This document shows positions 1-8,505 of a DNA stretch of 64,000 bases, piece after piece. How positions within the stretch are numbered: the stretch's first letter is position 1; the number at the start of each line of letters is the position of its first letter. Origin of the DNA: Nitrincola tapanii (lineage in GTDB: Bacteria > Pseudomonadota > Gammaproteobacteria > Pseudomonadales > Balneatricaceae); the NCBI RefSeq assembly GCF_008368715.1, contig NZ_SMRS01000004.1:124001-188000 (forward strand), given 5' to 3'. The notes beneath the pieces are model-generated. The model was not told the origin of the DNA, ran no database searches, and saw only the letters and a program-made list of their open reading frames with translations. A program made the translations under genes and the position numbers.

Positions 1-265
1 GAGGGAAAGAGGGCGCGCGCTGCATGTACAAACTCTGGCTGAGATCGACTCCCCAGATGAGCTGTAAACTCTGTGAACAGAGGAGTGCAGTGGCCATGGC
101 TAAGGCAAAGGCTCGTAGTTTACGACCATCCCTCTGATACCAGAAGTGCTGCAGGCCACGTAATAAACAGAAGCGGCTCCATTGTGCAAAAGCGCCGTAG
201 GCAAAGCCTAACAGCGCTCCGAACACAAGAACCCCCTGACGATGATCGGAGAAGAGTTCCAGCAT
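1..265 (-). CDS. YeeE/YedE-family sulfur transporter, N-terminal part (runs off the window)
   Basis: The first 88 codons of a minus-strand gene that continues beyond base 1. The visible protein begins MLELFSDHRQG, then a hydrophobic helix carrying GFAYGAFAQWSRFCL, which is the typical first motif of the YeeE/YedE (thiosulfate/sulfur transport, DUF395) membrane family: a glycine-rich helix followed by SRFC. A second hydrophobic stretch (ALAMATALLCSQ) follows. The ATG at 265 lies 7 bases after the stop of the flavocytochrome gene, with GGGGAAG as ribosome site. It is therefore the third gene of a sulfide-oxidation operon. A role in moving sulfur compounds across the inner membrane is known for the family; the exact substrate here is inference. 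Confidence 0.72.
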   Translation of the reverse strand, partial: MLELFSDHRQGVLVFGALLGFAYGAFAQWSRFCLLRGLQHFWYQRDGRKLRAFALAMATALLCSQSLQLIWGVDLSQSLYMQRAPSFP

Positions 266-272
266 CTTGGTT

Positions 273-1616
273 TTAGCTTCCCCAGGTGTCCTGAGTGATC
301 GCCTCATACCAGCCGACCGCATAAGCGGCTTCTGCCTGACGGATCGAAGTCGGCGCATCGCTCGCGCTCAAACCACCCGAGCCGGGAATGCTGATAATCT
401 GACCCTCTTCTGCCTTGTAAACGCCGGCGACGGAAATGCCATAGTCTGGGTTCAGCAGGCTGTAGCAGGTATTCGCCCAGTAAGGATCGGGTGGAGTAAT
501 ACCAGCCAAAGACGCCACGATGGCGGCGGCTGCCACCTTGGCTTGCGAGTTCGCAGCAAAGCCCGACTTAGGCATCGGCGCCGCCAGGGTGGCATCACCG
601 ACTACATAGATGTTTTGCACCTGGGTGGATTCAAAGGTATTGGCATTCACCGGTACCCAGCCACCCTCGTTGCTGACACCCGCACGATCGGCAATAAAGC
701 CCGCTTTTTGTGGAGGAATGACGTTGAGAACCGAAGCTTTATAGACACTGCCAAACTCAGTCTCGACTTCCAGATTCGCAGCATCCACACGCACCACACG
801 GCCATCATTGGATAAGCCGACCCACTCGATCATATCGCCATACAGCTCTTGCCAGGCTGAGGTGAAAAGTCCCTGTTTTGAGAAGTTATCTTTGGCATCC
901 AAAAGTAGGATCTTGGAGTTGGGTTTATGTTGCTTAAAGTAATGCGCAATCAAGCTGGCGCGCTCATAAGGGCCAGGAGGGCAGCGGAAAGGGTCGGCTG
1001 GAATGCTCATGATAAAGGTGCCGCCATCTTCCATCGCTTCCAGTTGACGGCGCAGCAGCAAGGTCTGCTCACCGGCTTTCCAAGCATGAGGGGCTAATTC
1101 TGCTGCGGCCTGATCATAGCCTTCAATCGCGTTCCAACGCAGATCAATCCCCGGAGACAAGAGCAGGCGGTCATAGTTTAATGTCTGCCCATTTGACAGC
1201 TTAACGCTCTGATTGGCACCGTCTATATCTTCAGCCAAGGCGTGGATAACCTCAACGCCATACACTTCCTTTAATTCATTGTAGTTATGGCCGATGGAAT
1301 CGAGATTACGCTCACCCGCCAGCACTAGGTTGGAGAAGGGGCAGGTGTAATAAGTGCTGTTCGGTTCAATCAAGGTCACCGAGATGGCCGGATTGCCGCG
1401 TTTAATATACTTGGCGGCGGTGGCACCCCCGAATCCGCCGCCAATCACCAAAACACGGCCCGCCTTGGCCTGAGTTGGGCTGGGAGCGCTTAGGTTTGCC
1501 GTCGCTGAGCTGTCTTTGGAATCGCAGGCGGACACGACCGGAATTAAGGACGCTAAACCTAAGCCTTTGAGCAGGCGGCGACGTGATACTGAAAAATCTT
1601 TAGTCGAATTTGACAT
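273..1616 (-). CDS. fccB: Flavocytochrome c sulfide dehydrogenase, flavoprotein subunit
   Basis: FAD enzyme that oxidises sulfide in the periplasm and passes electrons to its c-type cytochrome partner. The 447-residue protein has a Tat signal (SRRRLLKGLG, residues 11-20), an FAD dinucleotide fold GGGFGG near 59-64, a cysteine in YYTCPFSN (about 92) at the place where FAD is covalently attached in known FccB, and the two cysteines expected for the redox-active disulfide (RCPPGP near 212 and NTCYS near 384). The C-terminal part matches the FCSD flavin-binding domain. The signal ends VVSAC, so a Tat lipoprotein is possible. The ATG at 1616, after AGAGG, was chosen; a start further upstream would overlap the cytochrome gene and displace the Tat motif. 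Confidence 0.9.
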   Translation of the reverse strand: MSNSTKDFSVSRRRLLKGLGLASLIPVVSACDSKDSSATANLSAPSPTQAKAGRVLVIGGGFGGATAAKYIKRGNPAISVTLIEPNSTYYTCPFSNLVLAGERNLDSIGHNYNELKEVYGVEVIHALAEDIDGANQSVKLSNGQTLNYDRLLLSPGIDLRWNAIEGYDQAAAELAPHAWKAGEQTLLLRRQLEAMEDGGTFIMSIPADPFRCPPGPYERASLIAHYFKQHKPNSKILLLDAKDNFSKQGLFTSAWQELYGDMIEWVGLSNDGRVVRVDAANLEVETEFGSVYKASVLNVIPPQKAGFIADRAGVSNEGGWVPVNANTFESTQVQNIYVVGDATLAAPMPKSGFAANSQAKVAAAAIVASLAGITPPDPYWANTCYSLLNPDYGISVAGVYKAEEGQIISIPGSGGLSASDAPTSIRQAEAAYAVGWYEAITQDTWGS

Positions 1617-1629
1617 GATCAAATGCCTC

Positions 1630-1965
1630 TCAATCCTGGCCAATATGGGCAAAATACTCTGCGAGCGCTTTCAGTTCTTCATCACTGAAACCCTTAGCAA
1701 TACGATTCATCACGGTGGTGTTGGGCTGCTGATCCTGTTTAAACGCCAGCAGTTGAGCTTCTAAAACACCCGCTGGACGGTTTGCAATCGCTGGAATCGC
1801 ACCGGCAAGCTTGCCATCGGTGCCGTGACAGTTCGCGCAGCTACTGGCCATGAGCGCGACTTGAGTAGAGGGGTGGCTGGCGGTTGGAGCAGATTCGGCC
1901 CAAACACTAGAGCTGCCCGCCCAGGCGGTCAGCAGAAGAAATGCTGTAAACCCATAGTTTTTCAT
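1630..1965 (-). CDS. Single-heme class I cytochrome c, FccA-like partner of the sulfide dehydrogenase
   Basis: Small exported cytochrome c of 111 residues. It has a Sec signal peptide ending VWAES, one heme site CANCH in the first third of the mature protein, and a distal methionine candidate in TVMNRI. It is the first gene of the fcc operon and its stop lies 13 bases before the flavoprotein start, so it is most likely the heme subunit (fccA type) that receives electrons from FccB. Diheme FccA subunits also exist; this one has only one CxxCH. The ATG at 1965 has GGTGA upstream; an in-frame GTG at 1977 is less likely because it leaves no ribosome site. Confidence 0.8.
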   Translation of the reverse strand: MKNYGFTAFLLLTAWAGSSSVWAESAPTASHPSTQVALMASSCANCHGTDGKLAGAIPAIANRPAGVLEAQLLAFKQDQQPNTTVMNRIAKGFSDEELKALAEYFAHIGQD

Positions 1966-2175
1966 CTTGATAATCACCGAGTTTAGAGAGGATGTGTGAG
2001 TTCAATCCTATAATGGAAAGCGACCATAGCATGGGTTGAATCCGGGCAAAAGGAATCAAATATTAAGTTTTTATAATTAAAAGTTCTATATAGAGCGGGG
2101 CTAAGTGAGCGAAAATAGCCGCCTTTCAATGCTTGATCTTTAAATGTCCCAGAGTGGGTAAAGAGGGTTTGATCT

Positions 2176-2901
2176 ATGCGGCATTATGTTGTGCTTTTCG
2201 GGATCACCACCGCCATGTTGTTATCCGGCTGTAATGCAGCGGGCGTGCAGCCGAGTGCGACGAGTCCAGATCCGCACTCCTCAGAAGGGCGTGCTGAGAT
2301 TGCTGCGGCGCTCACGGCGGAGACGGGCAGCCAGCCGCCACTGGCGGTCACCCAGGGAGATATGTCTCAGAGTTTACAAACCCAGTTGGATCAAATCAGT
2401 GGCCGTATCACCTTGCTGCAGGAGCAGATGATTCAGGTGCGTTCGCTATCTCAGCAGGTGTTGGATCAAAGTCAGCTGCAGGCCAGCCGTCTGCAGCAAT
2501 TCCATGCGTCTGGGCCGTCTGCCGCCGGTTTTGCCGAGGTCGATACCCAGTATTTGGAACAGGCGGTTGCGGAAATAGACGGTGCTATCGCGCAACTTCT
2601 AGCGGCGATGAGCATGCAAAATCCTGATCAGGCCGTGATGGCGCCCTACCGCATTAGTACAGCCTATACCCGAAATGGCTGGATCTTAATTCGCTATCAC
2701 GCCGAAACCGGTGAAACCTGGTTGGCGGATAAAAATGTCTGGCAGCCCTTGCGTGACCCCAGCAGTTTACGTGCTTCACAGTATGAAGTGCAGGTTCAGC
2801 GGGCAGACGGCGATCGTAAAGGTTTTGTCGCGGTGCGCATCGATCGCCGCGATGGCCGCAGCTGGTGGTTAAATGATGAAACCTGGCAGGCACTGGACTG
2901 A
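2176..2901 (+). CDS. Uncharacterised lipoprotein with a coiled-coil segment
   Basis: I do not recognise the family. The 241-residue protein starts with a lipoprotein signal (hydrophobic stretch, then LLSGC at residues 15-19), so it should be lipidated on that cysteine. Residues about 60-110 are rich in Gln, Leu and Ser with heptad spacing (LQTQLDQISGRI, LLQEQMIQVRSL) and look like a coiled coil. The C-terminal third has two WWL/TWL-type repeats (GETWLADKNVWQPL and RSWWLNDETWQAL), suggesting a small duplicated beta unit. A ribosome site AGAGGG precedes the ATG. epmC follows after 3 bases, so the two are probably co-transcribed. Confidence 0.75.
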   Translation: MRHYVVLFGITTAMLLSGCNAAGVQPSATSPDPHSSEGRAEIAAALTAETGSQPPLAVTQGDMSQSLQTQLDQISGRITLLQEQMIQVRSLSQQVLDQSQLQASRLQQFHASGPSAAGFAEVDTQYLEQAVAEIDGAIAQLLAAMSMQNPDQAVMAPYRISTAYTRNGWILIRYHAETGETWLADKNVWQPLRDPSSLRASQYEVQVQRADGDRKGFVAVRIDRRDGRSWWLNDETWQALD

Positions 2902-2904
2902 TAC

Positions 2905-3444
2905 ATGGTGGAGCATGATTACCGCGATCTGATGCAGCTGTTTGAGCGTTGCTTCTACGCAGACTACAACACACGCTTGTGTAAAGGTGGGGATGAGCCT
3001 ATCTATCTCCCAGCCGACAGCAAACGCCCTTATCATGCAATCTATTTCGCGCATGGTTTTTACAGCAGTGCCTTACATGAGATTGCCCATTGGTTAATCG
3101 CCGGTCCGCAACGGCGTTTACTGGAGGATTTTGGTTATTGGTATACCCCAGATGGCCGTAGCGCAACGCAGCAGGCCTTGTTTGAGCAGGTGGAAGTGAA
3201 ACCTCAGGCAACCGAGTGGATTTTGGCGGATGCGGCGGGTTTTCGTTTTCGAGTGAGTGCAGATAACCTCAACGGTGAAGTCACGGATAATTCAGCCTTT
3301 AAGCATGCGGTGTATCAACAGGTTAAAACCTACCTTAACCAAGGTTTGCCTGAGCGTACAGGTCGATTGCGAGAAGCGCTCTGTGCTTTTTATCATCAGC
3401 CCTTGGCGCTAGACCTGCAACGTTTTGATCCCGACAGGATTTGA
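2905..3444 (+). CDS. epmC: Elongation factor P hydroxylase
   Basis: EpmC (YfcM family) hydroxylates the beta-lysyl-lysine of translation factor EF-P after EpmA and EpmB have acted. The 179-residue protein shows the family hallmarks: a HEIAHW metal-binding motif near residues 58-63, the GYWYTPDGR block, FEQVEVKPQA, and the conserved C-terminal LPERTGRLREAL. Length matches the E. coli protein (about 180). No epmA, epmB or efp lies in this window. The ATG is 3 bases downstream of the lipoprotein stop, consistent with coupling. Confidence 0.9.
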   Translation: MVEHDYRDLMQLFERCFYADYNTRLCKGGDEPIYLPADSKRPYHAIYFAHGFYSSALHEIAHWLIAGPQRRLLEDFGYWYTPDGRSATQQALFEQVEVKPQATEWILADAAGFRFRVSADNLNGEVTDNSAFKHAVYQQVKTYLNQGLPERTGRLREALCAFYHQPLALDLQRFDPDRI

Positions 3445-3449
3445 GTCGG

Positions 3450-4043
3450 ATGCCTGATCTCAACGCCGAACTTGTTTCAACCTGGGCCACTCCTTGGCAA
3501 CCCTATCCACTCGAGGAAGCGGATAGACTGCCGGCCAACTGGCAAGTGTGGCAGGCCAAGGGGCTGAATCCGAACAACAGTGACCCTCCGCAAACCTGGC
3601 ATTATCTGTGTGTCCAGGTGCAGCCACCTAAACAAGGAAAAAGCCAGGCCGCGAGTTGGTATCTCTACGCGCTGGCTGAACCTCTCGCTCAAGTGTATGT
3701 GCTCGGTGTATTTGATTGCCCTGAACAGATGCAGTTATTTCTCAATTGGCATGCTGAAAAGGTGCTGAAGGTGCCAGCTCTACAACCCGACACCCCTTGT
3801 TGGCCACCCTGGTGTGGTGAGGCGGGCGCACAACAACTGCTACCCTATGCTGGGACCTATCGTGTCGGTTTTAAATCCTATCGAGTCGAACCGGTAGAGG
3901 GGCAGCCGCAGCCGCAGCTGCGCAGTCTAACCTTTATGGATCGCTATTTTATCCAAGCGCTGGGCGAGGCCCCTGAAAAAGAGGCCTGCTTGTTGCTCTT
4001 TAGCCATTTTGATGCACGTTTGCGTGGCTGCAAGATGTGTTAA
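3450..4043 (+). CDS. Conserved-looking protein of unknown function
   Basis: A 197-residue soluble protein, not recognised. It is rich in Trp, Pro and Gln (for example TWATPWQPYPLEEADRLPANW) and has no signal peptide or membrane segment. Cysteine pairs occur near the middle (PCWPPWCGEAG) and at the very C-terminus (LRGCKMC), which could bind metal, but this is speculation. It starts 5 bases after the epmC stop; a TTG start at 3441 overlapping that stop is the alternative. Position suggests it is the third gene of the lipoprotein-epmC unit. Confidence 0.65.
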   Translation: MPDLNAELVSTWATPWQPYPLEEADRLPANWQVWQAKGLNPNNSDPPQTWHYLCVQVQPPKQGKSQAASWYLYALAEPLAQVYVLGVFDCPEQMQLFLNWHAEKVLKVPALQPDTPCWPPWCGEAGAQQLLPYAGTYRVGFKSYRVEPVEGQPQPQLRSLTFMDRYFIQALGEAPEKEACLLLFSHFDARLRGCKMC

Positions 4044-4060
4044 ACCTGGTGCTCCTGGGA

Positions 4061-4522
4061 TTAATGCTTGTGATGGCCGTGTGGCATCATGCCAGACATC
4101 ACGGATTTCACCGGCAATGCGATCTCGATGTTCGAATCATCTGAAAAACGCAGTTGTAAAGAGGTCATCTCCCCCTCAGTCAGAGCTTTATTCAGGCCGA
4201 TGAGCATGACATGTAAACCACCGGGCCGCAGTTCTGCTTGCCCTTGCGCTGGGATGATAATCTGATCGATCTGGCGCATCTGCATGACCCCCTCAACCTC
4301 TAGATGCGTATGCAGCTCGGTCACCGCCGAGACTTCTGCCTGAGCGGCGACGAGAGAAATATCCTGATCACTGGTGTTGATGAGGCGCATAAACGCCGCG
4401 GTGTTGGCTTGAGTGGGTGGCACGGCACGCACATATGCCTCTTCAATCTCGATCGGGCTTTGTGCAAGAAGCGTGCTGGAGGCGAGCAGGCTCAGACCGG
4501 CTAACATTCGAGAAAAACGCAT
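4061..4522 (-). CDS. Periplasmic copper chaperone PCu(A)C
   Basis: Exported copper(I)-binding protein that delivers copper to the CuA or CuB site of heme-copper oxidases together with SCO proteins. The protein (about 153 residues) has a Sec signal ending LLAQS, then the DUF461/PCuAC cupredoxin-like fold: YVRAVPP, TAAFMRL, ELHTHLE with downstream MQMRQI, and RPGGLHVML, giving the His/Met copper ligands in the usual order. A C-terminal tail MMPHGHHKH adds extra Met/His ligands. Two adjacent ATGs exist (4525 and 4522); the second has AGGAG at better spacing. It follows the SCO gene by 9 bases in one operon. Confidence 0.88.
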   Translation of the reverse strand: MRFSRMLAGLSLLASSTLLAQSPIEIEEAYVRAVPPTQANTAAFMRLINTSDQDISLVAAQAEVSAVTELHTHLEVEGVMQMRQIDQIIIPAQGQAELRPGGLHVMLIGLNKALTEGEMTSLQLRFSDDSNIEIALPVKSVMSGMMPHGHHKH

Positions 4523-4531
4523 CATAGGCTC

Positions 4532-5122
4532 CTAGTCGTTGAGTAGTTCTTGAATACGGCGCAATAACAGATCGGGGCTGCTGCTATGCGACAGACTGCC
4601 GACCAGTTCCCCCTTAGGGTTAATCAGATACAAACGCGATGAATGATCTACGGCATACTCCATGGCGGAATCACGCATCTCAACACGGCGGTAGAAGGCG
4701 CCATATTGCTGAACCACCTGATCGAGTGTGGCCTTGTCCGCCGTTAAACCGATTAAGCTGGGGTGAAAAAAGCGGGCGTAGTCGCGCAGATGCTCAAGGC
4801 TATCGCGTTCGGGATCCACGCTGATAAACAGCCCTTGAACCCGAGCCGCGTCCTCTTCAGGAAGTTGCTTGAGCGCTTGGCCGAGAATGGCTAAGGAAAG
4901 CGGGCAAACATCCGGGCAGTAGGTATAGCCGATATAGAGCACCACCGCTTGACCACGAAAGTCGCGTAAGGAGACTGGGCCTTCCGCTGAGTTGAGCGTG
5001 AAATCCCCGCCTTGAGTACTCAGCGGTGCGCTTGAGTTTGGCTCAGTCTGTTGGCGGATAAACACCAGGGTCGCGACTAACGCCAAGATGCAGGTGATCA
5101 GTAAAATACGAATAGGTGTCAT
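4532..5122 (-). CDS. SCO1/SenC/PrrC family copper-delivery thiol protein
   Basis: Membrane-anchored periplasmic thioredoxin-fold protein used in cytochrome oxidase CuA assembly. Of 196 residues, 5-22 form the N-terminal membrane anchor. The copper motif CPDVC appears near residues 71-75 (YIGYTYCPDVCPLS), and the third ligand histidine in DHSSRLYLI near 162. VDPERDSLEHLRDYA is the standard SCO block. It lies directly upstream of the PCuAC gene on the same strand, the classic pairing. No oxidase subunit genes are in the window. Confidence 0.9.
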   Translation of the reverse strand: MTPIRILLITCILALVATLVFIRQQTEPNSSAPLSTQGGDFTLNSAEGPVSLRDFRGQAVVLYIGYTYCPDVCPLSLAILGQALKQLPEEDAARVQGLFISVDPERDSLEHLRDYARFFHPSLIGLTADKATLDQVVQQYGAFYRRVEMRDSAMEYAVDHSSRLYLINPKGELVGSLSHSSSPDLLLRRIQELLND

Positions 5123-5214
5123 CCAATCCGACCTCGGATAAAGGCTAATGAAAACTCGCTAGGCCAAGGGTGGCTCATGGCTGTGAAGGCTGCGCCTGGA
5201 GACAAGAGCCAGGC

Positions 5215-5712
5215 TTAGCGGGCATCAAACTCAAAAGCACTGCGATACATCTGGCCCTCGGCTGAGAAAATCACTTGAGCACGCCAGGTCATCTCACCCG
5301 TGGTACAGACCGCCAGTTCTGTTTGTCCGCTCCAGAGGTGCGTGGATGCGGCATCGGCCGACGACACAGACTGCAGCAGGGTCTGATTTAAGCCCATGTA
5401 CATCTCAACACCCTGTAGATCCAGTTGTACCCAGTCGGCTTCAACACCCTGCAACTCAAGATGGATATCCAGAGGCTGCAGTGACACTAAAGGGCGTGGT
5501 GTCATGCTTAGGCTGAGTTGGATCTGTCCGCGCTCGGCTGAGCACACCCCTTGGTGAAGATCACAGGGCCAGGCGGTGAGCCAGAGGTGCGTGGCATCGT
5601 CTGAGTCTTGTAGAAAGCGCGGTAGCTGCCACAGCAGCAACAGGCCAAGTAGCAAAACCAGAATCAGTAAAACACGATTAATCCAAGAAACTGACGGTGT
5701 GCGCTTATTCAT
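5215..5712 (-). CDS. Single-pass membrane protein of unknown function beside SCO/PCuAC
   Basis: A 165-residue protein with one very hydrophobic N-terminal helix (residues 12-30, LLILVLLLGLLLLW) and a periplasmic beta-rich domain. The domain holds cysteines in WPCDLHQGVCSAERG and one later in LAVCTTGEM. I do not recognise the family. Gene order (this gene, SCO, PCuAC, all minus strand, 92-base gap) suggests a role in copper handling or oxidase assembly, somewhat like FixH/CcoG-type accessory proteins, but no diagnostic motif supports that. Function is left open. Confidence 0.7.
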   Translation of the reverse strand: MNKRTPSVSWINRVLLILVLLLGLLLLWQLPRFLQDSDDATHLWLTAWPCDLHQGVCSAERGQIQLSLSMTPRPLVSLQPLDIHLELQGVEADWVQLDLQGVEMYMGLNQTLLQSVSSADAASTHLWSGQTELAVCTTGEMTWRAQVIFSAEGQMYRSAFEFDAR

Positions 5713-5786
5713 AGCCTGGGCAGTCTAAAGAAAAGCAAGAGAAAAGACGATGCGACCAAATGTCGCACCGCCTGCGGGATACGTGA

Positions 5787-6989
5787 TTAGAGGCCGAGTA
5801 GATTGGCCACGTAATCCGCATCCTTATCGCCACGGCCCGAGATATTGACCAGAATGCGTGTTTCGGGGCTGAGTTTGGGTGCGTTACGAATAGCCCAAGC
5901 CACGGCGTGAGAGCTTTCCAGCGCGGGGATGATGCCTTCGACACGCGAGAGGGTCATGAACGCATCCAGACACTCCTGATCGGTGGCTGTTTCATACTGC
6001 GCTCGGCCGAGATCTTTCAGGTAGCAGTGTTGTGGGCCGACACCCGGATAGTCCAATCCCGAAGCAATGGAGTGCACAGGCATAGGTTCGCCATCTTCGG
6101 TTTCGAGAACGTAGCACTTCATGCCATGCAAGCTGCTCGGTTTACCTAAAGTCATGGTGGCTGAGTGTAGGCCGGTGTCCAGTCCCTTCCCGCCGGGCTC
6201 CACTCCAATCAGTTGGACCGCCTCATCTTCCAGGAAGGCCGTAAAAAGCCCAATCGCATTACATCCTCCGCCGACACAAGCCACCAGATAGTCCGGTAAA
6301 GCATTAAAACGGCTGAGGAACTGTTCACGCGCTTCTGCACCGATGATCGATTGGAAGTCACGTACCATTTTCGGGAAAGGATGCGGCCCGACCACTGAGC
6401 CTATGGCATAAATGAAGTTTTGTGGATCTTTGAGATATTCCTCAAAAGCGCTGTCGACCGCATCTTTTAACGTCGCGGTGCCGCGTGTCACAGGAATCAA
6501 ATCACAACCGAGAATTTTCATCTTCACAACATTGGGGTGTTCCTTCTCGATATCCACCTGACCCATATGGATCTCACACGGAATACCGACCAGGGCACAG
6601 GCTGTTGCCAGTGCTACACCATGTTGGCCTGCACCGGTTTCAGCAATCACTTTGGTTTTGCCCATATATTTGGCTAACAGTGCTTCACCTAAACAGTGGT
6701 TAATCTTGTGAGCACCGGTGTGATTTAAATCTTCGCGCTTCAAGAAGATCTGTGCACCGCCGAGTTTGTTGCTCAGGCGACGGGCGTGGAAAATCGGGCT
6801 AGGGCGGCCAATATAATCGGCAAACAGGGTTTTTAGCTCTTGCTGAAATTCTGGGGTCTGGCGAATCTCTTCATACGCGCGATCGATATCGTTCATCACG
6901 GCTTGCAGTTCAGGTGGAATAATCTGACCACCGTATTCACCAAAATAGCCTTGGGCATCGGGCATTGCACTGAAATTATATTTGCTCAT
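5787..6989 (-). CDS. trpB: Tryptophan synthase beta chain (stand-alone, divergent)
   Basis: PLP enzyme that joins indole and serine. The 400-residue protein has the PLP-lysine block [10 protein letters not shown] (canonical HKINN), catalytic Glu in [10 protein letters not shown], the phosphate loop [16 protein letters not shown], and the C-terminal [11 protein letters not shown]. Differences from the common form include KEHPNVVKM where most have RQ-N-RM, and a Cys in VGPQHCYL. No trpA, trpF or trpC adjoins; its neighbours are a WGR protein and pdxB. It may be a second TrpB copy acting alone or a sole beta chain with trpA elsewhere. The ATG at 6989 follows GAGAG; the more upstream in-frame start lacks a good site and overlaps the WGR gene further. 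Confidence 0.87.
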   Translation of the reverse strand: MSKYNFSAMPDAQGYFGEYGGQIIPPELQAVMNDIDRAYEEIRQTPEFQQELKTLFADYIGRPSPIFHARRLSNKLGGAQIFLKREDLNHTGAHKINHCLGEALLAKYMGKTKVIAETGAGQHGVALATACALVGIPCEIHMGQVDIEKEHPNVVKMKILGCDLIPVTRGTATLKDAVDSAFEEYLKDPQNFIYAIGSVVGPHPFPKMVRDFQSIIGAEAREQFLSRFNALPDYLVACVGGGCNAIGLFTAFLEDEAVQLIGVEPGGKGLDTGLHSATMTLGKPSSLHGMKCYVLETEDGEPMPVHSIASGLDYPGVGPQHCYLKDLGRAQYETATDQECLDAFMTLSRVEGIIPALESSHAVAWAIRNAPKLSPETRILVNISGRGDKDADYVANLLGL

Positions 6990-7227
6990 AGATACTCTCG
7001 GGTGAAATTTGCTTGGCATCTTCTTGATATCCTTGTCGGATCAAGCCAAGACGTATTTTATGCAGTTGTGTTTCAGCATCTTGAAGTGAAGGCAGGACGC
7101 AGTGCATGAATTCACTTTCATCACTCTGGCTATCGCCCCAAGTCTGCGTCAGAATCCAGTCCCCGACCAGATCTTGGTAGACACTGACAGTAAAATAGCG
7201 AGATTGTTTTTGCCAGCGTAAAAGCAC
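6976..7227 (-). CDS. Small WGR-domain-like protein
   Basis: An 83-residue protein whose core reads [25 protein letters not shown], matching the WGR pattern (aromatic strand, D-L-x-G-D-W, then W-G) found in PARPs, ligases and many small bacterial proteins. The usual third residue of the motif (Arg) is replaced by Asp. The rest ([20 protein letters not shown]) fits the domain's C-terminal helix. It starts with GTG at 7227 after AGAAGAG and overlaps the trpB start by 14 bases, so the two are translationally coupled. Function unknown; nucleic-acid binding is known for some WGR domains. Confidence 0.6.
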   Translation of the reverse strand: MLLRWQKQSRYFTVSVYQDLVGDWILTQTWGDSQSDESEFMHCVLPSLQDAETQLHKIRLGLIRQGYQEDAKQISPESIYEQI

Positions 7228-7256
7228 GAGAACTCTTCTGTGATCAACCGGTCATC

Positions 7257-7286
7257 ATGACCCGGGCCGTTAAGTCGGTCTATAAT
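7257..7286 (+). promoter_or_regulatory. Probable sigma-70 promoter for pdxB
   Basis: A perfect -10 box TATAAT lies at 7281-7286, with ATGACC 18 bases upstream as a weak -35. The expected transcript starts about 45 bases before the pdxB start codon. The divergent WGR/trpB unit begins at 7227, so the region between is a shared promoter space. Confidence 0.45.
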
Positions 7287-7338
7287 GGCGCGAAATTGAG
7301 CCTGAAAACGGCGTTTTTGTAAAGTCCTGGAGGCGCGT

Positions 7339-8505
7339 TTGCTCACCCCACCCCTAAAGATATTGGCTGATGAAAACCTTCCCGGCTTGCAATCTTTGTT
7401 CGCGGAATTAGGCGAACTGGTGACAGCCCCCGGTCGTCACCTCGGCGCCGCAGATCTTCACGGTGTAGATGTGTTATTGGTGCGCTCGGTGACACAGGTG
7501 CGGGCAGAACTCTTACAGGGATCATCTGTGCGTTTTGTCGGTACCGCGACGATTGGTACCGATCATGTTGATCAAGCGTATCTGGCAGAGCAGGGGATCG
7601 CGTTTCACAGTGCGCCGGGCTGTAATGCTGAAGCCGTGGTCGATTATACGCTGAACTGTCTGTGGCAATGGTGCCAGGCAACGGGGCGTGATTTGGCCCA
7701 GCAAAGGGTGGGTATTCTGGGAGTAGGGAATGTGGGCTCACGCCTAGCGCAACGTTTGCAAGCACTGGGTTGTGAGCTGGGTTTGTGTGATCCACCGCGA
7801 CAGCGCCGTGAGGGCGGAGATTGGCAGAGTTTGGCGGAAATTCTGCGTGAGAGTGATATCGTGTGCCTGCATACGCCTTTGACACGTGAGGGGGAGGATG
7901 CCACTTGGCATCTATTCGATGAAGCCACTTTGTTGCAGTTACGCCCCGGTGCTTGTGTATTGAATGCGGGACGCGGGGCTGTGATCAGTGCCGAAGCGAT
8001 GGTAAAGGTCGCCACGGCACGTCCAGATTTAAGCTGGATTTTAGATGTCTGGGAGCAGGAGCCGCAGATCGATCCTCAGCTTCTTAGCCATGCGTTTATT
8101 GCCACGCCTCATATTGCCGGTTATAGCCTTGAGGGCAAGGTGCGTGGCAGCTGGATGCTGGCTCAGGCGTTGTATGCCTGGTTGGGTTTGCCTTTTAATC
8201 AGCCTTTGTCGTCGCTCTTACCCGAGCCTGCGGTAGCGGCGGTGCATCTGAATGCAGACGCTGATCCGAGTTTGCCGATGCGCTTGATCTATGATCCTTT
8301 CCAGGATGATCGTGCGCTGCGTGCTTTATTTACGCGTTCACCCGAGGAGCGCGCACTGGGCTTTGATCGCTTGCGCCGTGAGTACCCAGTGCGGCGTGAA
8401 TTTTCCAGCCTCACACTTAGCTGTGCGACCAATCAGTTGCCCCGATTGCACGCGTTGGGTTTTAGCCAGGCCGTAAGTTCAGCGGTGAAACGAGTCGATG
8501 TCTAA
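7339..8505 (+). CDS. pdxB: 4-phosphoerythronate dehydrogenase
   Basis: NAD-dependent D-2-hydroxyacid dehydrogenase that oxidises 4-phosphoerythronate in the DXP-dependent route to pyridoxal phosphate. The 388-residue protein starts near the diagnostic KILADENLPG, has the Rossmann site GILGVGNVGSRL near 125-136, catalytic Arg/Glu/His in RSVTQV, VWEQEP and TPHIAGYS, and the PdxB-specific C-terminal dimerisation domain (FDRLRREYPVRREF). A TTG start is used: TGGAGG lies 5 bases upstream and no ATG or GTG is available near the N-terminus. The downstream PilZ gene overlaps its end by 8 bases. Confidence 0.93.
   Translation: MLTPPLKILADENLPGLQSLFAELGELVTAPGRHLGAADLHGVDVLLVRSVTQVRAELLQGSSVRFVGTATIGTDHVDQAYLAEQGIAFHSAPGCNAEAVVDYTLNCLWQWCQATGRDLAQQRVGILGVGNVGSRLAQRLQALGCELGLCDPPRQRREGGDWQSLAEILRESDIVCLHTPLTREGEDATWHLFDEATLLQLRPGACVLNAGRGAVISAEAMVKVATARPDLSWILDVWEQEPQIDPQLLSHAFIATPHIAGYSLEGKVRGSWMLAQALYAWLGLPFNQPLSSLLPEPAVAAVHLNADADPSLPMRLIYDPFQDDRALRALFTRSPEERALGFDRLRREYPVRREFSSLTLSCATNQLPRLHALGFSQAVSSAVKRVDV

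Noticed and set aside
73-815. Open frames on the plus strand opposite the sulfur transporter and fccB
   Set aside because: They lie fully over well-supported minus-strand genes and show no protein-like motif.
7149-7346. Minus-strand frame of 65 codons between the WGR gene and pdxB
   Set aside because: It overlaps both the WGR start and the pdxB start, is Arg/Gln-rich, and runs through the pdxB promoter.
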